Shown one piece after another: positions 8,614-17,409 of a DNA stretch of 64,000 bases. A model generated the notes under the pieces. That model ran no database searches, was not told the origin of the DNA, and saw only the letters and a list, made by a program, of their open reading frames with translations. Each line of letters starts with the position of its first letter. The first letter of the stretch is position 1. The stretch is from Frisingicoccus sp902471845 (lineage in GTDB: Bacteria; Bacillota; Clostridia; Lachnospirales; Lachnospiraceae): assembly GCF_047030795.1 (NCBI RefSeq), contig NZ_JBKYIC010000009.1; one strand, 5' to 3'. The position numbers and the translations under genes are program-made.

Positions 8614-11600
8614 TTATCTGTCTTTCAAAAGTCGTTTCCATATTCCGTGGCAGGTATTTTTACATTTGCATCGCAGTCCTTGCTTCATAACCCGGAAAAT
8701 TCCCCACATACCGGATTCTACGTCCCATTTCAGACTGCCGGAGCGATAAAGGTAATCGCCAGGAGCGGAAGCGCCGTTTTTGATTTCCATATTAAAAGTA
8801 TTTCCAATACTGATGCCGCCCTGTAAAGGAATGACTCTGGAAAATGGGTCTTCTGGCTGTTCTCTCCATTCATGTCCGTGGATGGTAAATCCTACATTAC
8901 GCGGTTTATCGGCGGGCATCATTGTACGAAAAATAATTCGTTCTCCGGTATAGGCTTTAAACAGCGGTGTTGATGGGTCACCGTGGACGCGGCTGTTGAA
9001 AATTCTGGATATCTGACTGTCCCGTTTCAATCGATTGTCGAAGCGCTCCGAACGGTAATTGTAGCCTTTTTCTCCGGTATCCTCCGCATCGATGGCTTCT
9101 CCATCATCTTCTCGTATCGTTTTAACAAGCTCTCCGTTGCAATCCAGCATACGGATTCCATTCTGAATCATTATCACACATTCCCGAAAGCTATCCACGC
9201 CTGGGGCGGTGATGACCGCCTCTTCATCATACAGCGCTTTAGAAAATGAAAAATTGCGGTACCAGGAAGCTCCGGCCGGTTCAATGAGAATCGTACCGAA
9301 AAGCCCATGATATCTGTGATTGCGCATATCTCCGAAAGAATGGATGATGCAGGAACCATATTCTTTATCGGCATACCACAGATATTTTTTGCTTTCTCCC
9401 GGGCCGACCGTTTGTTCCCTGTTGTTATAACCGACATTGATACCCGAATCGCAAATCGGGTCGTAGTTCAGGAATTGTGGATTTAAAGAGACCCGCATGG
9501 ATGGCTGGTGTCTGAAATCCAGAGGAACACTTGGATAATCGAAAAATTCCACAGGCTGTGCCGGATTAAACAGATTGTGAAGGGTAACTTCAATCCATTC
9601 GCCGGCATTTGCCCTCAGTATCAGAGGTTTCGGACAATAGTTGCCGCACAGGGCCCGGTCGGCATCTTCCAGAGGGACAAAAAGCAGGCCGTCCGGGTCA
9701 TGATCACCATAGCAGTTATAAGGGATATTCCGTTGTATCGCAGCAATTTCATATTTGCGGACAATGGCATTTTTTCCCGGGCAAGGCGGAAGAGGCAGGA
9801 TGCGGTCTTTGCCTTTGCACAGGGGTTTCAAGTGTTTGACCGGATGGGCATGCGCCCGGAGGATTCCCCAAAGGCCCAGCCACGTATCATCGATTCCGCC
9901 AAAGTAGTAGAGATAATCTCCAGGTGCGTATTTTTTAGTAATCCGAAGGTTGAAGGCTTCGGAAATACCAATTGTCTGAGAGGCGGCTGCCGGTGAATGG
10001 GGATCGATGATTTCTTTTTGCCAGGACATTCCGGTAAGGTTAAAGCAATGCTGTTCTTCATGGGCACCGTCCAGCAGCCGGATAACTATTTCGTCTCCCG
10101 GATAGGTTTCCAGAATAGGGGTGGCCGGGTCGCCGTGAACCAGGGAACTAAAGATATAGGCCGGGTCATCCTGGCTTTTCAAACGTTCCCGCATTGGTTC
10201 GCACCGATAATTAATACCCATTACGCCCGGGTCATCGTGGGAGCCGGGTACTGGCGGAGGATTCAGGGCATTACCGTCTTTGTCAAAGAGAAAAGCAAAA
10301 TCATGGACGAATAGAGTAAATTCCCGGAAGGAGGAGCCGTCTCTGCGGCGAATTACTGCCTGGGTGCCGCGCCTCAGTTCTTTGCCGCTGCGGATACTGT
10401 GGAATGTGGCGCCGGCTTCTTCAATAATCATGGCACCGAATACGCCATGCATTTGATGGGAGTTGGCGAATAAGTGGTCATGGAAGAAGACGGTACGCAG
10501 TTCTGTGTCCGCAAAAAAGCGTTCAATCAGGGTTTCGTATTTTCTGGCTCCGGCAATGTTACTCCAGCCATTGGCTGCACCGTCGGATACGGTGGTGTCA
10601 AATTTGACCAGATGCACGTGGAATCCCGTGATGTCCGTTAAAGTTTTCATCTGGAAGGGACTTTCTTCAAGATATTCCGGGAGCAGGTTCGTAAAACGGA
10701 TTTCAATACAGTCCCCGGCATTGGCACGGATGACCAGTGGTTCCACACGGATTTTTTGTTCTTCGACTTTGCGGATATAGGCGTCAAGGCCGCCATGGTA
10801 TTCCAAATCTTCTTTCAGGACAAAAAAGCGTCCCTGGGGGTCGTTCCAGCCATAACTGTTGTAGGTTATTTTAGCCTGTATAAGGGCAATCTCAAATACT
10901 TTTGGGTTATCCGCATGGCAGGGACAAGTTTCGGAGTAGAGAGCGCCGGGAACAAAATTTTCGACGAAATTGGCCCGTTCCAGGTCTGTAGGTTCAATCT
11001 TATTGGTGCCGTCAGGATTTAAAATGCCCAAAGGCGGCTGAAGCGGGCGTTCGCCAAAGGTGCCGTTGATAAAATTAGGGTATCCCGGATGATCTTCATC
11101 CTTTGGCGGCGGTGCGGCTCTGTCTTTTAAAGGAAGGAGCGGCGGGATTTCCGTACCGTCAGGGAGTTTTCCTGTGCCGTCTTCCAATCGGTCATGTATT
11201 CTCCATAAGGTCCACATGCCTTCATGAAAATGAGGGTAGAGGTGACAATGAAAAATCACATCTCCGATGGATTCGGTCAGACTTCCGGCACCGTGGAGAA
11301 TGTCCAGCGTATAGCATTCCTGAGGACTGATGGTGATGGAATCCAGTATGGTGGAAACCGGATTTTCTCCTTCCAGACGCCATTGGTGATTGTGGAGATG
11401 AAAAACATGAGTTTCCTTAACTCCGCCATGAATCAGCCGTATTTTTGCAGGATCACCCACGTAGGCGCGCAAAATAGGCGGCGCCGGGTCTCCATAAACC
11501 CAGGAACTCATGGAAATATCTTCTCCGCTGTCTGTGTGTTCATCGGTCAGAGGAGGACGGTTGCGCATGGGTTCGGAACGATAACTGATTCCCGTAGTGG

Positions 11601-12270
11601 AAGACGGCAGACCGGTGTGAGGGTCTGTCGGCGGGTTCCCGTTTTTGTCCCGAATTTCCAGCTCATCGTGGAAGAATACAGCATATTCCCGGAAAGCTGG
11701 TTTATCGGGCGAGTAGATATCTGCGAAAAGGCCGCTTTCCAGTTCGGCGCCCGTCTGAGGATCCAGCCATCTGGACTGGGCTGATTCCACAATAATAGCA
11801 CCGAAAAGCCCGTGGATATTGGTTCCGTCTTCGCTGCTTCTCATATCACCCATATCATGGAACAAATAGACACCTTCCCGGGCAGCATACCAGGTGTAGG
11901 TGATCCGGTTCCTGGTTGTGGTGTCCTGGTTGAAGCCCACATTTGCTCCGTCAGAAGTCTGCACGTCGTATGCCATCCCCAAGACATGAATGGAAAGCGC
12001 CCGGTTCAGTGAATGGGAAAAAGAAATGACAACCTTTTCTCCCACATTTGCCCGGATGACCAGAGGTTTCACATCTTCATAGGGTTGGGGGATTTCCTGG
12101 GAAAAATTACGCAGAGCGCCTTCTCGGATACGTTTTGCATCTTTTTTTAAAACATATAAAAGCCCATTGGGGTCATGGTCTCCATATTTGTTGTAAACAA
12201 TGGGAATTTCAATAGCTTCAATGTCATAATAACGAGTTTGGTCAGCGCAGGAATAATTACAAAGCTCCAT
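8614..12270 (-). CDS. Six-cupredoxin-domain multicopper oxidase (ceruloplasmin/MnxG-like) with permuted copper motifs
   Basis: A 1218-residue protein of three tandem two-cupredoxin units (starting near residues 10, 455 and 835; each opens with a YDIEAIEIP-like strand and a YG(D/W)xDPxG motif). Copper motifs: HxxHxH at H288/H291/H293 and HCHxxxHxxxGM at 341-352 in domain 2; HxH at H551/H553 and HDH at 597-599 in domain 3. This makes one complete T1/T2/T3 set, with motifs 3 and 4 preceding 1 and 2. Equivalent sites in other domains have lost ligands. There is no signal peptide or Tat motif. A Cys cluster lies at 1201-1207. It would oxidise a metal or organic substrate with O2. AGGAGG precedes the ATG. 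It lies 11 bases after the DUF2935 gene. Confidence 0.85.
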   Translation of the reverse strand: MELCNYSCADQTRYYDIEAIEIPIVYNKYGDHDPNGLLYVLKKDAKRIREGALRNFSQEIPQPYEDVKPLVIRANVGEKVVISFSHSLNRALSIHVLGMAYDVQTSDGANVGFNQDTTTRNRITYTWYAAREGVYLFHDMGDMRSSEDGTNIHGLFGAIIVESAQSRWLDPQTGAELESGLFADIYSPDKPAFREYAVFFHDELEIRDKNGNPPTDPHTGLPSSTTGISYRSEPMRNRPPLTDEHTDSGEDISMSSWVYGDPAPPILRAYVGDPAKIRLIHGGVKETHVFHLHNHQWRLEGENPVSTILDSITISPQECYTLDILHGAGSLTESIGDVIFHCHLYPHFHEGMWTLWRIHDRLEDGTGKLPDGTEIPPLLPLKDRAAPPPKDEDHPGYPNFINGTFGERPLQPPLGILNPDGTNKIEPTDLERANFVENFVPGALYSETCPCHADNPKVFEIALIQAKITYNSYGWNDPQGRFFVLKEDLEYHGGLDAYIRKVEEQKIRVEPLVIRANAGDCIEIRFTNLLPEYLEESPFQMKTLTDITGFHVHLVKFDTTVSDGAANGWSNIAGARKYETLIERFFADTELRTVFFHDHLFANSHQMHGVFGAMIIEEAGATFHSIRSGKELRRGTQAVIRRRDGSSFREFTLFVHDFAFLFDKDGNALNPPPVPGSHDDPGVMGINYRCEPMRERLKSQDDPAYIFSSLVHGDPATPILETYPGDEIVIRLLDGAHEEQHCFNLTGMSWQKEIIDPHSPAAASQTIGISEAFNLRITKKYAPGDYLYYFGGIDDTWLGLWGILRAHAHPVKHLKPLCKGKDRILPLPPCPGKNAIVRKYEIAAIQRNIPYNCYGDHDPDGLLFVPLEDADRALCGNYCPKPLILRANAGEWIEVTLHNLFNPAQPVEFFDYPSVPLDFRHQPSMRVSLNPQFLNYDPICDSGINVGYNNREQTVGPGESKKYLWYADKEYGSCIIHSFGDMRNHRYHGLFGTILIEPAGASWYRNFSFSKALYDEEAVITAPGVDSFRECVIMIQNGIRMLDCNGELVKTIREDDGEAIDAEDTGEKGYNYRSERFDNRLKRDSQISRIFNSRVHGDPSTPLFKAYTGERIIFRTMMPADKPRNVGFTIHGHEWREQPEDPFSRVIPLQGGISIGNTFNMEIKNGASAPGDYLYRSGSLKWDVESGMWGIFRVMKQGLRCKCKNTCHGIWKRLLKDR

Positions 12271-12281
12271 TCAGACACCTC

Positions 12282-13190
12282 CTATCGTGTCCGTCCGGTC
12301 TCCAACACACGGATATAGTGGTTGGCTTCCCGGAGGACATGGTCTGCCAGCAAAGGCAGTATAATCGAAGAAATTTGACAGTCGAGAATACCCTTTGCTC
12401 CGGCGGCTTTAAAGTCGCGGTATTTCAGGGTCTCCATTAATGCCTTTTCGGTCATCGCGTTTGCCCGGCGGTCCTGGCGGCAGGCTGTCTCGATAAGCTG
12501 AGCATATTTTTTGGAAAAATCATCGGCTGTTTTAATAAGCTCTGCTTCAGATGGATCCAGAAGACCGCGAATAAACCAGGCATGCTCCATCATAATCTGG
12601 TTCCAGAAAGCTTCCGTTTCATAGAGATTCTGGTAGGAAATATTTCTGTTCGACATGAGCTGCATTAAGATGTCACGGTACAGTCTGGCTTCACGCATAA
12701 TGTGTTCGATGAGGAGCGGGTAATTGGCTGTGTAAAGCTGGCAGTGCTTCATTTTACACAGAATACGTTCTTTAAAGCGGATGAGTCCGTTTAACAGTTC
12801 AAGGGCGCGTTCATTTATACGGGCAACCGGTTCATACAGAGGTCGGTTTTCTTCACAGAGACAGCCGCAGTGCAGCGCCTGCGTCATTTTCGAAATTTTG
12901 CTGTCAATGGCAATGCCGCTTAAAGCCTCGGTCTTGTGTTCCGCAGGAATGGTAAATTCTGTAATCAGTTCATTGGAATTTAAAACCGCTTCATGAACAT
13001 TTCCGGCGGAAATTTTGAGGGTATCATTTAAAAGTTCTTCAAATTTCCGGAGAAAATATTCGGCCTCTTCTATAAAATCTTTTTCACAGCAAGGAAAACC
13101 TGCTTTCAGAAAAAGAGCGTGTTCTTTCATGATCCTTGCGAAAAAAAGATGGGTTTCTATTGAAAGAGTGACATAATCTCTCATAGACAT
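12282..13190 (-). CDS. DUF2935 family protein, putative ferritin-like metal-binding helical protein
   Basis: A 302-residue all-helical protein built from two similar halves, each with an EHAxFL/EHAWFI motif (KEHALFLK near residue 22; MEHAWFIRGLLDP in the second half) and an EARLY/EANHY motif. These Glu/His pairs are spaced as in four-helix di-metal proteins, and I recognise the family as DUF2935. A Cys-rich patch (CGCLC) lies mid-protein. It is the upstream gene of a two-gene minus-strand unit with the multicopper oxidase, 11 bases apart, so a joint metal or redox role is likely (inference). The ribosome-binding site (AAAGG) is modest and the start could be two codons later. Confidence 0.75.
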   Translation of the reverse strand: MSMRDYVTLSIETHLFFARIMKEHALFLKAGFPCCEKDFIEEAEYFLRKFEELLNDTLKISAGNVHEAVLNSNELITEFTIPAEHKTEALSGIAIDSKISKMTQALHCGCLCEENRPLYEPVARINERALELLNGLIRFKERILCKMKHCQLYTANYPLLIEHIMREARLYRDILMQLMSNRNISYQNLYETEAFWNQIMMEHAWFIRGLLDPSEAELIKTADDFSKKYAQLIETACRQDRRANAMTEKALMETLKYRDFKAAGAKGILDCQISSIILPLLADHVLREANHYIRVLETGRTR

Positions 13191-13261
13191 TCATACCTTT
13201 TTAGATTGGTTTCCTTATAATATATGTAAGATCTGGGGAAGCGGTACGGGAGAAACAGGAT

Positions 13262-13292
13262 TCAAAAGAAAAGCAGGCTCCGAAGAGCCTGC
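13262..13292 (-). terminator. Second terminator hairpin downstream of tRNA-Leu
   Basis: GCAGGCTC/GAGCCTGC (8 pairs, loop of four) followed on the minus strand by TTTTCTTTTG. It backs up the hairpin next to the tRNA and shields the DUF2935 gene from read-through. Confidence 0.65.
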
Positions 13293-13299
13293 AATATAC

Positions 13300-13350
13300 T
13301 TTTTTAAATAAAAAATAGCGTATCCGGAAGGTTTTCCTTCAGGATACGCT
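13300..13350 (-). terminator. Terminator of tRNA-Leu transcript
   Basis: AGCGTATCC (13317-13325) and GGATACGCT (13342-13350) form a 9-pair stem extended by GGAAGG/CCTTC. On the minus strand it is followed by ATTTTTTATTT. It starts 4 bases after the tRNA 3' end. Confidence 0.75.
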
Positions 13351-13353
13351 GTA

Positions 13354-13436
13354 TGCAGTTGATGGGAGTTGAACCCACACGAGTATTACCTCACTAGAAC
13401 CTGAATCTAGCGCGTCTGCCATTCCGCCACAACTGC
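13354..13436 (-). tRNA. tRNA-Leu (CAG)
   Basis: An 83-nt class II tRNA. The acceptor stem is GCAGTTG/CAACTGC with discriminator A. The anticodon arm CTAGA-TTCAGGT-TCTAG gives anticodon CAG, and the T-arm has GGGTTCAACTCCC. CCA is not encoded. It lies between the cyclophilin and DUF2935 genes with its own terminators. Confidence 0.95.
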
Positions 13437-13527
13437 ATTCGCTACAATATTCTGTTTGCGACTTTTTTATATTATCAAATAATTAAAAAATAATCAAGTC
13501 TTTTTTATAAAAAACTTTTGATAACTT

Positions 13528-14046
13528 TTAACATTTTTCTGGTTCCGGATAGGTTTCACCAAAAAGTTCTACAGTCATAGACTGGATTTTCTGAGGAACC
13601 TTTGGAGCATCCATGCGGTTGGTTGGGACAGTAGCGATTTTGTCAACCACGTTCATACCTTCGATGATTTTACCGAAAGCAGCATAAGCGCCGTCAAGAT
13701 GCGGAGCAGCCTGATGCATGATGAAGAACTGGGAACCTGCCGAGTTCGGCATCATCGTCCGGGCCATGGATAATACGCCTGGGTCATGTTTCAGGTTGTT
13801 TTCAAAACCATTCTGGGAGAATTCACCGCGGATGGAGTAGCCAGGGCCACCCATGCCTGTGCCGTCCGGGCATCCGCCCTGAATCATAAAGCCTTTGATG
13901 ACACGATGAAAGATTAAGCCATCATAATAGCCTTTCTGTACAAGGGAGATGAAGTTATTTACTGTATTCGGAGCGATTTCCGGATAAAGTTCAGCCTTCA
14001 TCACATCGCCGTTTTCCATAGTGATTGTAACAATTGGATTTGACAT
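13528..14046 (-). CDS. Cyclophilin-type peptidyl-prolyl cis-trans isomerase
   Basis: A 172-residue single-domain cyclophilin without signal peptide, hence cytoplasmic. Family landmarks are FHRVIKGFMIQGG (catalytic Arg), MARTMMPNSAGSQFFI and HLDGAYAAFGKI. It accelerates prolyl isomerisation in protein folding. The length is typical of bacterial PpiB. The ATG is preceded by AAAGG. It appears monocistronic, facing away from the TPR-protein gene. Confidence 0.93.
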   Translation of the reverse strand: MSNPIVTITMENGDVMKAELYPEIAPNTVNNFISLVQKGYYDGLIFHRVIKGFMIQGGCPDGTGMGGPGYSIRGEFSQNGFENNLKHDPGVLSMARTMMPNSAGSQFFIMHQAAPHLDGAYAAFGKIIEGMNVVDKIATVPTNRMDAPKVPQKIQSMTVELFGETYPEPEKC

Positions 14047-14121
14047 GATAAATCCACCTTTCTTTTATAATTTCCACTTCCATATTGTAGCCGAAATTCC
14101 ATAGGAAGTAAAGGCTTTTCA

Positions 14122-14150
14122 TTGAATAAACCTATAAAATGTTCTATAAT
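14122..14150 (+). promoter_or_regulatory. Promoter of TPR gene / glpK cluster
   Basis: TTGAAT at 14122-14127, 17-base spacer, TATAAT at 14145-14150. It lies 30 bases before the TPR-protein start. Confidence 0.7.
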
Positions 14151-14179
14151 ATGAGCATATCAGAAGTTGAGGAGGAAAC

Positions 14180-15154
14180 TTGAAAATGGCCATTCTTGCG
14201 GTAAAAATCGACAATCTGGCAACACTGCGGATGAATGAATTTTTTGATTATGCAGGACACTGTTGGGCGCTCAGCCGCAGCAGAGACAGAGAAGATGCGG
14301 TAGGCGCCGAACTGGAAGATTTTTATGAGGGGACTGTGCGGAGCGGCCATATAGAAGGGGTTCCGGTCGTATTTATTCACGGGAATCAGGCCGTTGGCTG
14401 GTATATATCGGCGACGGTTTACCGGTACATCCGTCATCCGTCCCTCTTTCTGGAGGGTAATATCTGTGCGGATACGAGAAATGTACGGCTGCTGAAGCAT
14501 CCGGTATCTGTTGAGGGCGTGGAATTTTCACAGGATAAAAATTATCTGGTCATCGAAAGCGGAGATGTGAGATATTTACCGTTGAAATCACTGATCAATG
14601 AAGGCAGAGGGCCCTTTGAGGCTGTGGATTATGCAAAAACCATGGCGGATGGCCGGGGAAAAAATGTGGGAAGAAAAGAACGAATCAGCGGGCTTTTACA
14701 GAGATGCGAGGTGTTTGCGGCGGAGATCATGGAGGACAGGTGCCAGGGAATCGGTACGGTGAAGGCGCTGGCTGAGGCGGCCCTGGAAGTGACCCGTCTG
14801 GAAGCGGATAATGTAAATGGCTGGTACTATCTGGCCATGGCATACTATCAGCTTGGAACTGTGCGGAAGGGGTTGAAAGCGATTGACCGGGCGATCCGCC
14901 TGGAGCCGGATGGGGACGATCTGCTGGTCATGAAAGGAAATCTTCTGGTGAGCAATGGCTGTCTTGAAGAAGCGCTGCGGTGTTATGAGGAGGCTTATGC
15001 CATAAATCCGGAAGAAAGTTACCACGTGATGGCGGGGAGGGCCTGCGCTTGTATGGGCAACCCGGTGGCTGCGGAGCGGTACTATCAGAAGGTAAAAGAC
15101 CCGGAGATTTTAAAAGCATTTGAAATTCAATTGAGTAAAAAGAAATTCATATAG
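14180..15154 (+). CDS. TPR-repeat protein with unassigned N-terminal domain
   Basis: A 324-residue cytoplasmic protein. Residues about 1-150 form a domain I do not recognise, with aromatic segments such as AVGWYISATVYR. Residues about 205-310 hold three tetratricopeptide repeats (NGWYYLAMAYYQLG, DDLLVMKGNLLVSNG, ESYHVMAGRACACMG), so it is probably a scaffold or adaptor. The TTG at 14180 follows GAGGAGG at 4-5 bases; the ATG at 14186 is an equally possible start. The glpK gene follows after 23 bases. The functional link to glycerol metabolism is unproven. Confidence 0.65.
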   Translation: MKMAILAVKIDNLATLRMNEFFDYAGHCWALSRSRDREDAVGAELEDFYEGTVRSGHIEGVPVVFIHGNQAVGWYISATVYRYIRHPSLFLEGNICADTRNVRLLKHPVSVEGVEFSQDKNYLVIESGDVRYLPLKSLINEGRGPFEAVDYAKTMADGRGKNVGRKERISGLLQRCEVFAAEIMEDRCQGIGTVKALAEAALEVTRLEADNVNGWYYLAMAYYQLGTVRKGLKAIDRAIRLEPDGDDLLVMKGNLLVSNGCLEEALRCYEEAYAINPEESYHVMAGRACACMGNPVAAERYYQKVKDPEILKAFEIQLSKKKFI

Positions 15155-15177
15155 GAGATGGAACAGGGGGCAGTGAC

Positions 15178-16668
15178 ATGGAAAAGTATATGATGGCATT
15201 GGATCAGGGAACGACGAGTTCCCGGTGTATTTTGTTTAATAAAGCCGGTGAAATTGTCAGTGTGGCTCAGCAGGAATTTTCGCAGATTTATCCAAAGGCC
15301 GGATGGGTGGAACACGACCCACTGGAGATATGGACAACTCAGATGAGCGTGGCAATCGCGGCGATGGGTAAAGCCGGAGTGACGGCGGAAAATATTGCGG
15401 GTATTGGAATTACGAATCAGAGAGAGACGACGGTGGTATGGGATAAAAATACCGGACTTCCGGTATACAACGCTATTGTCTGGCAGTGTCGGAGAACGTC
15501 GGAATATATCGATTCGCTGAAAACAAAGGGTTACGATCAGGACATTCTGGAAAAGACCGGGTTGATTGCAGACGCCTATTTTTCGGGAAGTAAGATTAAA
15601 TGGATTCTGGAAAATGTGGAAGGCGCCAGAGAATCGGCAGAAAAGGGCGATCTGCTTTTTGGAACGATTGATACATGGCTGATCTGGAAACTGACCGGCG
15701 GCGAGGTTTTTGTGACGGATTATACAAATGCATCCCGGACCATGCTCTACAATATCCATGATTTGTGTTGGGATGAAGAAATCCTGGCGGTGATGAATAT
15801 TCCAAAGAGTATGCTCCCGGAGGTAAAGCCCTCCAGTCATGTTTACGGATATACCAATGAGGGAATTCTGGGAGGAAAGATTCCGATCAGCGGCATTGCG
15901 GGAGACCAGCAGGCAGCCCTGTTCGGCCAGTGCTGTTTTGAACCGGGCGAAGCAAAAAATACATACGGTACGGGCTGCTTTTTATTAATGAACACAGGAA
16001 AGGAAGCAGTGGCTTCAAAAAGAGGTCTGCTGACGACCATTGCCGCCAGTGCAGACGGCAGTGTAAATTATGCACTGGAAGGAAGTATTTTTATGGCCGG
16101 GGCGGCAATCCAATGGCTCCGGGATGAAATGCGGATGATCAAATCGGCTAAGGATTCGGAGGAATATGCTTTGGCAGTGGAGGATTCCAACGGTGTTTAT
16201 GTGGTTCCGGCCTTTACCGGGCTTGGGGCGCCTTATTGGGATCAGTATGCCAGAGGCACGGTGGTCGGCCTGACCCGGGGTGTAAAAAAGGAGCATTTTA
16301 TCCGGGCCACTCTGGAATCTCTGGCCTATCAGACCTACGATGTGTTGAAAGCCATGGAAGCGGATTCGGGAATCACACTGTCGGCTCTGAAGGTGGACGG
16401 CGGAGCCTGTGCGAATAACTTCTTAATGCAATTCCAGGCGGACATACTCAACACACCGGTGCACCGGCCGGAATGTGTGGAGACAACGGCACTGGGAGCT
16501 GCTTATCTGGCGGGCATTGCTGTAGGTTATTGGAAAGATACGGAAGATATTAAGGAAAATTGGAAGCTTGCCCGGACCTTTACGGCGCATATGGAAGAGA
16601 GCAGCAGAGAAAAGGCGATTTTCGGCTGGCACGAGGCAGTAAAACGGTCCTGTGGATGGGCGAGATAG
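15178..16668 (+). CDS. glpK: Glycerol kinase
   Basis: A 496-residue FGGY-family kinase that phosphorylates glycerol to sn-glycerol 3-phosphate with ATP. It opens with MALDQGTTSSRCILF (phosphate-1 motif), and has NQRETTVVWD, the TGCFLLMNTG region and the C-terminal VDGGACANNFLMQFQADI motif typical of GlpK. The length matches the family. No glycerol facilitator or glpD is next to it; a sirtuin gene follows after 21 bases, so it is part of a loose housekeeping run. Confidence 0.95.
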   Translation: MEKYMMALDQGTTSSRCILFNKAGEIVSVAQQEFSQIYPKAGWVEHDPLEIWTTQMSVAIAAMGKAGVTAENIAGIGITNQRETTVVWDKNTGLPVYNAIVWQCRRTSEYIDSLKTKGYDQDILEKTGLIADAYFSGSKIKWILENVEGARESAEKGDLLFGTIDTWLIWKLTGGEVFVTDYTNASRTMLYNIHDLCWDEEILAVMNIPKSMLPEVKPSSHVYGYTNEGILGGKIPISGIAGDQQAALFGQCCFEPGEAKNTYGTGCFLLMNTGKEAVASKRGLLTTIAASADGSVNYALEGSIFMAGAAIQWLRDEMRMIKSAKDSEEYALAVEDSNGVYVVPAFTGLGAPYWDQYARGTVVGLTRGVKKEHFIRATLESLAYQTYDVLKAMEADSGITLSALKVDGGACANNFLMQFQADILNTPVHRPECVETTALGAAYLAGIAVGYWKDTEDIKENWKLARTFTAHMEESSREKAIFGWHEAVKRSCGWAR

Positions 16669-16689
16669 CGTAAGAAAGGGGAGAGTGAC

Positions 16690-17409
16690 GTGACGTTAAA
16701 AGAATTGATTCAGCAGTCAGATAATATTGTGTTTTTTGGCGGGGCCGGTGTATCTACGGAGAGCGGTATCCCGGATTTTCGAAGTGAGACAGGAATTTAT
16801 AATACAATTAAACGATACAACCGGTCACCGGAGGAGATATTATCCCATTCCTTTTTTGTAGCCCATCCGGATATATTTTATGATTTTTATAAAAGTACCA
16901 TGCTTTATCTGGATGCAAAGCCAAATGCCGCCCATCTGGCGCTGGCAAAGCTGGAGGAAATGGGAAAGTTAAAGGCTGTCGTTACTCAGAATATTGACGG
17001 TCTGCACCAATTGGCCGGAAGTAAGCGGGTTTATGAGGTTCACGGTACGGTGCACCGGAACTACTGTATGCGCTGCCATGAATTTTATGACACCGAATAT
17101 ATTTTAAAAGCAGACGGTATTCCGAGATGTGAAAAGTGCGGCGGCATTATCAAACCGGATGTGGTCCTGTACGAAGAGGGACTGGATGAAATGACGATCA
17201 CAGCCAGTATTCATGCGATTCAGAAAGCGGACGTGCTGATCATCGGCGGAACTTCTTTAAATGTTTACCCTGCGGCAGGCTTTATACAATATTACAGGGG
17301 AGATAAGCTGGTTCTGATCAATAAGAGTGAAACACCATATGACAGGAAGGCAAATTTATTGATTCATGATAGTATTGGAAAAGTGTTAGGAGATGTGCTC
17401 AGTGATTAA
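16690..17409 (+). CDS. cobB: NAD-dependent protein deacylase, sirtuin family
   Basis: A 239-residue class U/III-like sirtuin that removes acyl groups from lysines using NAD+. Motifs are GGAGVSTESGIPDFRS at 17-32 (NAD binding), TQNIDGLHQLAG and VHGTV (catalytic His), and a zinc module with two Cys pairs (CMRC and CEKC). The start is a GTG preceded by AAAGGGGAG. It overlaps the hydrolase gene downstream, suggesting translational coupling. Confidence 0.93.
   Translation: MTLKELIQQSDNIVFFGGAGVSTESGIPDFRSETGIYNTIKRYNRSPEEILSHSFFVAHPDIFYDFYKSTMLYLDAKPNAAHLALAKLEEMGKLKAVVTQNIDGLHQLAGSKRVYEVHGTVHRNYCMRCHEFYDTEYILKADGIPRCEKCGGIIKPDVVLYEEGLDEMTITASIHAIQKADVLIIGGTSLNVYPAAGFIQYYRGDKLVLINKSETPYDRKANLLIHDSIGKVLGDVLSD

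Noticed and set aside
8983..11784. Several plus-strand open frames of 75-190 codons
   Set aside because: They are antisense to the multicopper oxidase, whose copper motifs and internal repeats prove the minus frame; no ribosome-binding sites support them.
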